Shown: positions 8,129 to 15,797 of the stretch, piece by piece
Layout of the letters: every line of letters starts with the position of its first letter
Numbering within the stretch: the first letter of the stretch is position 1
Source of the DNA: Bacillus sp. RO3
GTDB taxonomy: Bacteria; Bacillota; Bacilli; Bacillales; Bacillaceae_B
Direction of reading: 5' to 3'
Length of the DNA: 64,000 nt
Assembly (NCBI RefSeq): GCF_012911895.1
Contig: NZ_JAAXCV010000032.1
Location: 159,347-223,346, forward strand
Notes under the pieces: generated by a model
The model's database searches: none
What the model was told of the DNA's origin: nothing
The model's input: the letters and a program-made list of their open reading frames with translations, nothing else
Made by a program: the position numbers and the translations under genes

Positions 8129-8731
8129 TTATTTCACCTTACCTTTAATTTTTGACTTTGATGCATATTCTGGATACTTATTATATACATAGCTTAGTAA
8201 GCTATTTAAGTCTGTTGTGTTAATCTGCTTTTTAAATTGCTCAAGAAAAGGTATGAGATTTTCTCGATTAGGTAACTGAGGTATTATCTCGTTTTCAACA
8301 TATTCAATACCCATTGGAGTTAAACTATATACAGAAACAGTCATACCGTTATCTTCTAGTAGGTCATTATTATCCTCTTGTATATTGTCTTCCATATCCT
8401 CTAGAGACTTTAATTCATTATCATAATCCCACTCATTTACTTTCCCAAAGTTTCTTGCTTCTTCTTTAAGTAGCTCAATGTTAGTAAATAAATCTAATTG
8501 TTCATGTACGTCAGATGAAAAAGGGCCATAATGATACGCCTCAAATGATGGCAGATCTTCTTCAAAGGAAAATTCATTTAATTTTAGCTTTTTAAATATT
8601 TCTTTATTAAAAATAAACATCATTTTTGTAATCCTAGTTCTGCCTTCAATAGGCTCGGCCTTTTCACTACTTTTGCCCTTTAAATAAAACAAAAGCAACA
8701 AATAGTCTGCACCTGTTATCTTACCGCTCAT
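8129..8731 (-). CDS. YwgA/Panacea-like protein, first gene of the operon
   Basis: The 200-residue protein begins with a short helical segment (ADYLLLLFYL), then GRTRITKMMFIFNKEIFKK and FEAYHYGPFSSDVHEQLD. The K(L/M)-x-F followed by Y-x-YGPFS pattern recalls B. subtilis YwgA and the Panacea (DUF4065, SocA-like) fold, which in other settings acts as an antitoxin or adaptor. A very acidic linker (EDNIQEDNNDLLED) separates this from a winged-helix-like C-terminus starting YSLTPMGIEYVE. An AAGGAGTG site precedes the ATG and a promoter lies just upstream, so this is the leading gene. A regulatory or neutralising role for the operon's nuclease or SIR2 protein is plausible but unproven. Confidence 0.55.
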   Translation of the reverse strand: MSGKITGADYLLLLFYLKGKSSEKAEPIEGRTRITKMMFIFNKEIFKKLKLNEFSFEEDLPSFEAYHYGPFSSDVHEQLDLFTNIELLKEEARNFGKVNEWDYDNELKSLEDMEDNIQEDNNDLLEDNGMTVSVYSLTPMGIEYVENEIIPQLPNRENLIPFLEQFKKQINTTDLNSLLSYVYNKYPEYASKSKIKGKVK

Positions 8732-8766
8732 TTTATCACTCCTTAAAGTGAATTATGAAAGTTCTT

Positions 8767-8796
8767 CTTATACCAATTATATAATATATTGTTCAA
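8767..8796 (-). promoter_or_regulatory. Likely promoter of the four-gene operon
   Basis: On the minus strand TTGAAC (rc of 8791-8796) and TATAAG (rc of 8767-8772) are 18 bases apart, about 36 bases before the first ATG. This matches a sigma-A promoter. Confidence 0.5.
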
Positions 8797-8836
8797 TTTA
8801 AGAAATTTTCATGAATGATTGTTTTGTTTATTAACT

Positions 8837-9136
8837 TCATCCATTATCCCTTAACAGCTCACCACTCGCTGTCTTCCATTCCGCCAATCCATTGGCACTA
8901 CGTCCCATAACTAAAGCTGCAGCAGTTGATGCACTAGAAAAAATATAATCATCTACAAGACATAACTCACCACCATCTTTAGTTATAAACATACCTTGGT
9001 CAATTAACTTTTTCCTTAAATCTACATACCCTTGTTGATACGAATCGCTGACCGAACCAGCAAATAATGAGCCTTTAAAAACCTTGAAACCGTTAGATAC
9101 AGGGGTACCAAGTGCATTTGCCCCCCTAGCTGCAAG
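8837..9136 (-). pseudogene. C-terminal fragment of a DUF4357-containing protein
   Basis: The last ~95 residues before the stop read like a DUF4357 domain: NGFKVFKGSLFAGSVSDS, then LRKKLIDQGMF, DDYIFSSASTAAALVMGRS and ANGLAEWKTASGELL. This domain normally ends longer proteins, often GIY-YIG nucleases or restriction-related proteins. Upstream of about 9136 the frame runs into DNA that codes for the recombinase on the other strand, so the N-terminal part is gone. The junction between the two broken genes lies somewhere around 9120-9160. The fragment has no ribosome site of its own and is probably not functional. Confidence 0.7.
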
Positions 9137-10591
9137 ATGTTCTATACCGTACTTAGCTCGATATCCGAGATGGGACGATCCACTATTATTGATCGTGTCA
9201 AAATGGGCATGAATCAACGAGCAAAGCAAGGTAAGTGGAATGGAGGCATTGTATTTGGATACAATGTGATTGATAAAGAGCTTGTGATCAATGAGGACGA
9301 AGCTGCTGTTGTGCAGGATATTTTTAACCTCGCAGACAAAGGATATGGTTTTAAGAAAATAGCATATGACTTAAATAAACGTGGTATTAAAACAAAAAAG
9401 AATAAGGAATTCTCGACTAACTCTGTTAAAACAATTTTAAATAATCCCATGTATATTGGGAAGATTCGTTTTAATCAGCATGAGAATTGGTCAGAAAGAC
9501 GACGACAATGAAAGAATCCGAATCCTGTACTGGTAGATGGTACACATAGCCCTATCATAGAAGTCACCCAATGGAATCAAGTGCAGGAGAAATTACAAAA
9601 GCGCTCACGTAGACCAGCTTTATCAGCTAAACCATACTTCTTAGGTAGATTGCTCAGATGCCCTAGTTGTGGATATGGAATGGTTGCTGCAAAGTCAAAA
9701 GGTGAAAATGGGAAGGTCTATCGAATGTATCAATGTGGTCAATATAAAAATAAAGGACGGACGGTTTGCCAGGCTTACTCTATTAATGCCGATAGGGCAG
9801 AAAAATATGTCATTGACGAGCTGAAGCGTGTCGTAGCTCTCCCTTATTTCATTGAACGATTAGTTGAGAGGATGAACGAAGAACGTTCTGATGCTGAACG
9901 TCCACTTAAAGAAGAAATGAAGCGACTTGTGGCGAGTAAGCAAAAGACAGAAAAGCAACTGGATAATCTCGTATCCCTACTAATGGATGACCCAGAACTA
10001 CGAGACATCTACAACAAAAAAATGAAAGATCACAAGGAGCTCCTCATTAACATAGAAGACCGTATTGAACGTGTCAATAAGCAGTTTCAGACTATCAGCA
10101 AAGATCCTGTCGATTCAGACGCATTAAAACACCTTATAAAGAACCTCGACACCATTTTAGAGCGAGCAGATGCTGCACAGAAAAAAGAACTCCTTGCTCT
10201 TTTCATACAGGACATTCAAATTACAAATGAAAGAGTTTCCTTCAAAGAAAGAAGACAAATCACACAAATCAATTTGATGTTTGACTTTACCATTGAGGCA
10301 CTTCAAGGCAGTACAAGTGTGCTTCTCAATAGAATGTCTGAAATAAACTGCATAGCACCCATTGATTTATCCTTTATGGATGCTCCGTTTTTAAGGGAAG
10401 AAATGTATAGGGAAGCACTCGCCTCCCTTAACCTTTTACCCTTATTTATGATACGGTTCTCCCCGATTAATCCGAAACGCCCGATAAATCTGCTCCACCA
10501 AAATCAACCGCATCAGCTGATGGGGGAAGGTCATCTTCGAAAACGAGAGGGTCTCATTGGATCTCTTGATGACGTCATCACTCAACCCTAA
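9137..10591 (+). pseudogene. Large serine recombinase (Ccr-like), N-terminus lost and internal stop
   Basis: The frame contains most of a large serine recombinase but lacks the N-terminal catalytic resolvase domain. It begins at the end of that domain (RVKMGMNQRAKQGKWNGG), continues through the Recombinase domain (NEDEAAVVQDIFNLADKGYG to NPMYIGKIRFN), meets an in-frame TGA at 9509-9511, then resumes in the same frame with PNPVLVDGTHSPIIE. It goes on through a zinc-ribbon (LRCPSCGYG, YQCGQYKN, VCQAYSI) and a long coiled coil. The TGA most likely replaced a sense codon. The frame runs past the presumed attachment site and its last ~150 bases are antisense to rlmH, so the natural 3' end may depend on integration. 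Size, position and domain order match Ccr recombinases of SCC elements. Confidence 0.85.
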
Positions 10592-10921
10592 AGAACCGCC
10601 TATGACAAACGCCACTTTGCTTTTTCCGTACGTCGCCAGCCTGTCCAGATTATCGGCCAGGTCTTCTGATGAGCGCATTTTGCCTTGGATGGCGAGAGCG
10701 ATGACATGGTGGTCCGGGGAGATCTTGGCGAGGATCCGCTCACCTTCTTTATTCTTTACCTGCTGCATCTCAGATTCGCTCAACACTTCCGGTGCTTTTT
10801 CATCGGCAAGCTCGACAATTTCAATCTTGGCATAGGCTCCCAGGCGCTTGATATATTCGCTTATTCCTTGTTTTAAGTATTTCTCTTTCAATTTACCAAC
10901 TGTTACAATGGTGATATTCAC
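10442..10921 (-). CDS. rlmH: 23S rRNA (pseudouridine1915-N3)-methyltransferase
   Basis: RlmH is a SPOUT-fold methyltransferase that methylates pseudouridine 1915 in helix 69 of 23S rRNA. The product is 159 residues, the exact family length, when started at the GTG at 10921 ([19 protein letters not shown]). It shows [13 protein letters not shown], the knot region that binds SAM, and the invariant C-terminus [14 protein letters not shown]. The open frame extends 8 codons further up but these are not conserved. The start codon lies within a near-consensus DnaA box (10921-10929). The 3' end is the integration site of the neighbouring SCC-like element; the coding sequence is intact. Confidence 0.95.
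   Translation of the reverse strand: MNITIVTVGKLKEKYLKQGISEYIKRLGAYAKIEIVELADEKAPEVLSESEMQQVKNKEGERILAKISPDHHVIALAIQGKMRSSEDLADNLDRLATYGKSKVAFVIGGSLGLSDDVIKRSNETLSFSKMTFPHQLMRLILVEQIYRAFRINRGEPYHK
10446..10453. other. Presumed SCC-type attachment core at the rlmH 3' end
   Basis: On the minus strand the last rlmH codons read GAACCGTATCATAAATAA. The TATCATAA core is the same as in the staphylococcal SCC attachment site at the end of orfX (rlmH). A recombinase gene abuts it exactly, as in SCC elements. No convincing partner site was found to the left. Confidence 0.6.
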
Positions 10922-11015
10922 TATCCACACTCGCTTTACAAACAATTTACAAACACGTTATCCACAGACTTTATCCACATATCCACAAATACCATCCACA
11001 TGTCGTATGGGAATA

Positions 11016-11174
11016 TTAGTTCGCCACTATATATATTGCGTTATTCCCACAATATTCACATGTTGTGGATAACTTTTCGTCTTCAGAAAGCTCTTTCAGT
11101 TGAGGCGCTACCTCATGCTCATCTACGACAATATCCATCGCTAATTCCACATGCTCCAAACAGCAGTAAATCAT
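11016..11174 (-). CDS. yyzF: Small CxxH/CxxC protein YyzF
   Basis: A 52-residue protein starts at ATG 11174, with a perfect AGGAGG site 7 bases upstream. It carries CLEH near the start and CEYC near the end, the CxxH/CxxC pair that defines this Bacillus family and probably binds one zinc. It sits between htrA and rlmH, its usual place in Bacillus. Function is unknown. The 3' part of the coding sequence (ELSTTCEYC region) overlaps an exact reverse DnaA box at 11064-11072, so the DnaA cluster and this gene share sequence. Confidence 0.85.
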   Translation of the reverse strand: MIYCCLEHVELAMDIVVDEHEVAPQLKELSEDEKLSTTCEYCGNNAIYIVAN

Positions 11175-11244
11175 GTTGTTTCCTCCTAAAAATGTTTTCT
11201 ATCCAGTTTTATATACTTATCCACAATTATCATAACATGTAAAG

Positions 11245-11281
11245 AAAAAGCAGGAAAGGACACTTCGCCTTCCTGCTTTTT
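11245..11281 (-). terminator. Terminator after htrA
   Basis: AAAAAGCAGGAA pairs with TTCCTGCTTTTT around a 13-base loop just past the htrA stop on the minus strand. It separates htrA from yyzF. Confidence 0.8.
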
Positions 11282-11294
11282 GCTTATCCACATC

Positions 11295-12536
11295 CTATAG
11301 ACGGGATTCATCCGTCAGTTTCATGGTGACTTCTTTCTTTTCACCATTGCGGTAGAACGTGACTTTCATCTGATCATTTACATCTTTTTTGTTATAAAGA
11401 TGCTTTCTTAACTCAATGACATTCTCAATTTTTTCTCCGTCCAGCTCCGTAATTACATCGAGCTCCTGTAAGCCTGCCTGTGCTGCCGGGGAGTTCGGGA
11501 CGGTTTGTCTGACCATGACACCATAATTGATTCCGTTCGGAAGCTTAAGGGTTTCCTGCTGGTGGTAAGCAGATATTTTATTCACATCCTCAAGGGTCAC
11601 ACCCATTGCAGGTCGCTTCACTTCACCATACTGCTCCAGATCCGCAATGATCGGCTGAGCATAGTTGATGGGAATCGCAAGTCCGATGCCTTCTACAGCT
11701 TGCTGGGCAATCTTCATGGAATTGATCCCGATCAGCTGTCCGGAAATGTTGATCAACGCTCCACCGCTGTTACCGGGGTTGATGGCTGCGTCGGTTTGAA
11801 GTACTTCTGCATTCCAATCTTCCATTCCATCCTGGTTGATATCGACAGGGATCGTTCGTTCCACTCCTGATACAACCCCCTGTGTAACCGATCCTGAAAA
11901 CTGGAGTCCAAGTGGATTCCCGATGGCGATAACGGGCTCTCCCGCTTTCAGTTTATCTGAATTTCCAAACTCAGCAATGTCATCATTCTCAATTTTACTA
12001 CCATCAATTTCAATGACGGCAAGGTCTGTCCAAATATCCGTACCCCGCATTTCAGCCGGAACCTTTGTACCGTCGGCAAGGGTCACTTCAAGCTGGTCAG
12101 CACCTTCCACCACGTGATTATTGGTGACAATATAAACCTTGTCGCCTTCTTTTTTATACATCACCCCGGAGCCTGTCCCTGCCTGCTGGTCCTGGGTTTG
12201 TCCTCCGCCCTGTCCCCAGAAGCTTTGTGATTGAATGTTCGTGATACCAACAACAGAATCCCCTGCCTTTTCGACAGCTTTCGTCACATCTGTCGTCACA
12301 TCAACGGAAACACTCTTTGTGGCACCATTATGATAGGCCTCATCTGTTTCTTTCAAATCCTCATCCGGCTGAATGGAATAGGGTAATATGTTATAGTTCG
12401 CTAATTGGGGAACCGCCACAATGACCAGGACTGCCCCCAGTATGACGCCCAATAACCCTGCCAGGAACATGCCTCCCCGATTGCCCTTTTGTCTGCTCCT
12501 GCTTTCTGAATTATGGTCCGAATCATAATAACCCAT
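11295..12536 (-). CDS. htrC: HtrA/DegP-type S1C serine protease (YyxA)
   Basis: A membrane-anchored quality-control protease. After a short polar N-terminus comes one transmembrane segment (FLAGLLGVILGAVLVIVAVP, about residues 26-45), then a trypsin-like domain with the triad in NNHVVEGA (His), TDLAVIEID (Asp) and NPGNSGGAL (Ser). A single PDZ domain follows (VMVRQTVPNSPAAQAGL to the end). The 413-residue length fits HtrA-like proteins of Bacillus. AAAGGATG precedes the ATG. It lies downstream of the wal operon as in B. subtilis, where this paralogue is called yyxA/htrC; its own terminators on both sides suggest a separate transcript. Confidence 0.92.
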   Translation of the reverse strand: MGYYDSDHNSESRSRQKGNRGGMFLAGLLGVILGAVLVIVAVPQLANYNILPYSIQPDEDLKETDEAYHNGATKSVSVDVTTDVTKAVEKAGDSVVGITNIQSQSFWGQGGGQTQDQQAGTGSGVMYKKEGDKVYIVTNNHVVEGADQLEVTLADGTKVPAEMRGTDIWTDLAVIEIDGSKIENDDIAEFGNSDKLKAGEPVIAIGNPLGLQFSGSVTQGVVSGVERTIPVDINQDGMEDWNAEVLQTDAAINPGNSGGALINISGQLIGINSMKIAQQAVEGIGLAIPINYAQPIIADLEQYGEVKRPAMGVTLEDVNKISAYHQQETLKLPNGINYGVMVRQTVPNSPAAQAGLQELDVITELDGEKIENVIELRKHLYNKKDVNDQMKVTFYRNGEKKEVTMKLTDESRL

Positions 12537-12775
12537 CTAACTTCATCCTTTCTAGCAGCTATTCCTTTTGTTATTTTATCTTTACAACCCTGATTATAGT
12601 CAGGTTAAATTAAAAAATGATGAAAAAAGGGTAAGAATTTCATTATCTTGATGGATATGTAAACGTTGATGGTGAATGGATTTGTGTGATCTTTTATACT
12701 GCGTATGCCAAAAGGCGTTATATATTTCTATTTTGAGGAGAAAGCAGCAGTAGGATCCCTCAATTGCTCAGGATT

Positions 12776-12809
12776 AAAAAAAGGTGAAGACAACGGCCCT
12801 CACCTTTTT
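12776..12809 (-). terminator. Terminator after walJ
   Basis: AAAAAGGTGA pairs with TCACCTTTTT across a 12-base loop, downstream of walJ on the minus strand and followed there by a T-run. The remainder of the 12537-12848 gap should hold the htrA promoter; I see no clear box. Confidence 0.75.
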
Positions 12810-12848
12810 CATACCTTCAAAAGAAAAATCGTAAACATTTGAATCGGC

Positions 12849-13643
12849 TTAAATCTCAACTAAAGGTGTCGGTACTTTAGGATCCGTATCAAATAAATCA
12901 ATTTGTTCTCCCACTACTATTCCTTTTGACTCCAGTGTCTGGGTGACACTCATTCTTGCCAGGTCCTTCATGTTATTATCCAGGCTCAGGTGGGCAAGGT
13001 AAATACCTTTTGTCTTATCACCCATCACTTCGCTCATGGCAATGGCCGCATCCTCATTGGATACATGTCCATAATCACTAAGGATCCGCCGTTTGATATT
13101 CCAAGGATAACGGCACATCCGGAGCATGCCCACATCATGATTGCTCTCGAACACATAGGCATCGGCATTGGCAATGATACCTTTCATCCGGTCGCTTACA
13201 TAGCCTGTGTCTGTGACGAGGACGAGCTTTTTATCGCCGTGATGGAAAATATAGAACATCGGCTCTGCCGCATCATGGGAAACCCCGAAGGATTCTATGC
13301 TCAATCCGCCGAAGTGCTTCGCCGTTTCCATATCGAATGAAAATTTCTGATCACTCTCTATTTTCCCTACTAACCCGTCCATGGCGTTCCACGTTTTATC
13401 GTTGGCATAGACCGGGAGCTTGTACTTTCTTGCAAGGACTCCGATCCCCTTAATATGATCACTATGCTCATGAGTGACAAGAATACCTGATAAATCTTCA
13501 ATCCTCCGTCCGATTTGACTGAACAAACCTTCCATCTGCTTCCCGCTCAATCCGGCATCAACTAGGAAGGAATGCTCTTCAGACTCTACAAATATTGCAT
13601 TTCCTGTACTCCCGCTGGCAAGTACACTAAAATGCATCGTCAT
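12849..13643 (-). CDS. walJ: WalJ metallo-beta-lactamase-fold protein
   Basis: A 264-residue metallo-beta-lactamase-fold protein with the metal-binding [10 protein letters not shown] motif (about residues 60-68), an aspartate in VTDTGYVSD and a later histidine in GHVSNEDA. YycJ/WalJ is related to a 5'-3' exonuclease and is tied to cell-wall and DNA-repair phenotypes. The ATG at 13643 is chosen because GGAG lies 8 bases upstream and the N-terminus ([13 protein letters not shown]) then matches the family; a GTG at 13652 would overlap the walI stop by 4 bases. It is the last gene of the wal operon and has a terminator after it. Confidence 0.92.
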   Translation of the reverse strand: MTMHFSVLASGSTGNAIFVESEEHSFLVDAGLSGKQMEGLFSQIGRRIEDLSGILVTHEHSDHIKGIGVLARKYKLPVYANDKTWNAMDGLVGKIESDQKFSFDMETAKHFGGLSIESFGVSHDAAEPMFYIFHHGDKKLVLVTDTGYVSDRMKGIIANADAYVFESNHDVGMLRMCRYPWNIKRRILSDYGHVSNEDAAIAMSEVMGDKTKGIYLAHLSLDNNMKDLARMSVTQTLESKGIVVGEQIDLFDTDPKVPTPLVEI

Positions 13644-13648
13644 ATCTC

Positions 13649-14458
13649 TCACTCCAATGTTTCTTTTTCTGGTTTGGTGACTTCGAAAATCTGTCCCTCG
13701 ACTGCATTAATAAATAAGTCTTCCTTTTTATCCCCTGATTCGACAACAAAATGCCAGGTAGGTGCAAGGACCTGTGATTCCTCACGGGATAAAAAGGTGT
13801 AGTATCCAAGTTCAGGCTTTTGTATGGTACTCCCCGAGCTGATCTGATGATTGGTCCACAGTACTTGAAGAGCCTGTAGGGAAGTGAGCAGACTTTTTTT
13901 CTCCCCGCTTAATTCCTCCAAACTTTCCAGCAATGTTTGTTTATAAGAAACGATTTCATTTTCCTTATTTAAAATCAGGATCACTTTCCCATTTGAATTA
14001 TTAAAAATCTGCCTGTCTTTATACGTCTGATAATAGATGATCGTCTGCTCTTCTTTGTTGTAATTCCAGAAGCTGTACTTTTCACCATTTACCACGTAAT
14101 TTTTCATAAAATCGTTCACTTCTCCGGGTGAAACCTTTTCACTGATAGAGTAGGGTTCTTTCAAGGTTGAGTGAATCGTATTATCCGTGACCACATTGAC
14201 ATCTTGATTTTTTAGCTTCTCAATTTCACTTTCGGTGAACACTTTGGTTTTCGCACTGATATAGGCTTCTTTCAATGATTCCTTTGAAAGATTTTTCGGG
14301 TAATCAATTTTATCAGCCTTTAACTGCTCTTCAAACGAAACTTGACTTAAAGCTTCCGGATTGCTTTCCGATACTTTGTTTATGAATAATGACATTAAGA
14401 AGATGTCCAGAATCAGAAAAACGATAATAAATATACTTTTTGTTTTACTCCAGTCCAA
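13649..14458 (-). CDS. walI: WalI, regulator of the WalRK two-component system
   Basis: WalI is a single-pass membrane protein that acts with WalH on the sensor kinase WalK. It has one N-terminal helix ([19 protein letters not shown]) followed by an extracytoplasmic YycH/YycI-type domain. The start is taken as TTG at 14458, with AGGAGG 10 bases upstream and DWSKTK as the next residues, the usual YycI beginning; this gives 269 residues and a 14-base overlap with walH. The alternative ATG at 14476 lies inside that ribosome site. Position between walH and walJ is conserved. Confidence 0.9.
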   Translation of the reverse strand: MDWSKTKSIFIIVFLILDIFLMSLFINKVSESNPEALSQVSFEEQLKADKIDYPKNLSKESLKEAYISAKTKVFTESEIEKLKNQDVNVVTDNTIHSTLKEPYSISEKVSPGEVNDFMKNYVVNGEKYSFWNYNKEEQTIIYYQTYKDRQIFNNSNGKVILILNKENEIVSYKQTLLESLEELSGEKKSLLTSLQALQVLWTNHQISSGSTIQKPELGYYTFLSREESQVLAPTWHFVVESGDKKEDLFINAVEGQIFEVTKPEKETLE

Positions 14459-15797
14459 ATCCCAGCCCCTCCTCATCTTCTAAAGGCAGGCGCAGCCAAT
14501 TGCCATCATATTTGTAATACCAGGAAGGTTCGAATACGAGGAACTTGCTATTCGTTTCACTCGCATCCCTTGTCATCTTATATCCGACAATCACATCTTC
14601 TACATAATCGAAGTTGATTGTATGATCGTTGGCTAACGCATATAAGACGCTGCGTCCGGATTGCAATCTGACCTCTTTTACACTTTCAAACGATAAATCA
14701 TAATCTAGATTAAAGTATGGCCGACTATATTCGTTGATAGATTCCTTCCCCATAATCAAAGAAATTTCAGCCATGCCATTTTCATTAAAAACGGGATAGT
14801 GCTGCATGAACAGACGATAGACGATTTTGTTCTCCTGAGAACTGATGGAGAAAAATTGATATTTATCTGTCCAGCCGCCATGATCGTTCACAAACTCCAT
14901 ACTGTTTTGTAGTAGACTCGTGGCAAATGAACCGCCATTTTTCTCTTCTGAAGGGTTCACAAAGGACAGTGTATGATGTTCTTTATTCGTTTTTAATAGA
15001 CTATATACATTTGTATATTTTTCCCCCTGAGCAGTGAATCCCTTATCTACACTTTTAGGGTCACTGAACAACGCTTGCACATAATCTTCAGGGTAATCCA
15101 GGTCCATATAGGATTTATAACTGTAATATTCTATAGGGTCTTTGGGTAGAAAGATCGTTTTTTTATTATTCAACGACTGTTTTATATATTCATCAAAATT
15201 ATATACAGCTTTTTGAACGAAGTTTTCTTTAAAAGCTTCTAAACTTGTGAGCCCCACTCTGCTCTCATAAAACTTCTTTTCCCCTTCATCATACAAAACA
15301 AAATACACAGAACCAGTATCAGAACCATCGTTGTTAAGATCAATGACAATTCGATCGAAAGAACCATTTGGGGTACTCTTTTCCTCTATTTTTAATACCT
15401 GACTGTACGTCGAAAGGGGTACCTTGTCTGGAAACACAATTTCGACCTTTTCTGCACCGTGAATAATGGCTTCCATCTCTGGCAGACTATATTCTTTTGA
15501 AAGATCTTTCAGGTCAAATAATGTCCAGGCTCTTAACTGCTCAATCACCTTATTGATCTCGAATTCACTAGACGTCCCCACTGTCCGATTTCCCGTGTGA
15601 TAGAAGAGCTTAAAGGGTTTAATTAAAACGTTGTTAAGTTCGTTCTCGGGTATTTTATCTCCCACTGACACATCATAAGCTTCATCACTATTGATGGTAT
15701 CGTACCCTGGCTGGTACGTCCAAAGGTTAAAGGTAAGGAAAATACTTATGCCTACAAGCAATGTGAGAATTATTGATTTAATTTTTTCGTAATTCAT
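14445..15797 (-). CDS. walH: WalH, regulator of the WalRK two-component system
   Basis: A 450-residue protein with one N-terminal transmembrane helix (SIILTLLVGISIFLTFNLW) and a large extracytoplasmic region containing the YycH fold. It restrains WalK together with WalI, through their membrane helices. The ATG at 15797 overlaps the walK stop (ATGA) and has AGAGGAT 8 bases upstream; an in-frame TTG two codons earlier is less likely. Overlaps on both sides show tight translational coupling in the walRKHI operon. Confidence 0.92.
   Translation of the reverse strand: MNYEKIKSIILTLLVGISIFLTFNLWTYQPGYDTINSDEAYDVSVGDKIPENELNNVLIKPFKLFYHTGNRTVGTSSEFEINKVIEQLRAWTLFDLKDLSKEYSLPEMEAIIHGAEKVEIVFPDKVPLSTYSQVLKIEEKSTPNGSFDRIVIDLNNDGSDTGSVYFVLYDEGEKKFYESRVGLTSLEAFKENFVQKAVYNFDEYIKQSLNNKKTIFLPKDPIEYYSYKSYMDLDYPEDYVQALFSDPKSVDKGFTAQGEKYTNVYSLLKTNKEHHTLSFVNPSEEKNGGSFATSLLQNSMEFVNDHGGWTDKYQFFSISSQENKIVYRLFMQHYPVFNENGMAEISLIMGKESINEYSRPYFNLDYDLSFESVKEVRLQSGRSVLYALANDHTINFDYVEDVIVGYKMTRDASETNSKFLVFEPSWYYKYDGNWLRLPLEDEEGLGFGLE

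Larger units (their letters stand above)
10921..11292. promoter_or_regulatory. DnaA-box cluster spanning rlmH start, yyzF and htrA end
   Basis: Five exact DnaA boxes TTATCCACA (10958-10966, 10971-10979, 11217-11225, 11284-11292 forward; 11064-11072 reverse) and three with one or two mismatches (10921-10929, 10979-10987, 10992-11000) fall in about 370 bases. B. subtilis has oriC-proximal DnaA-box clusters that titrate DnaA; this looks like an equivalent. Confidence 0.75.
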
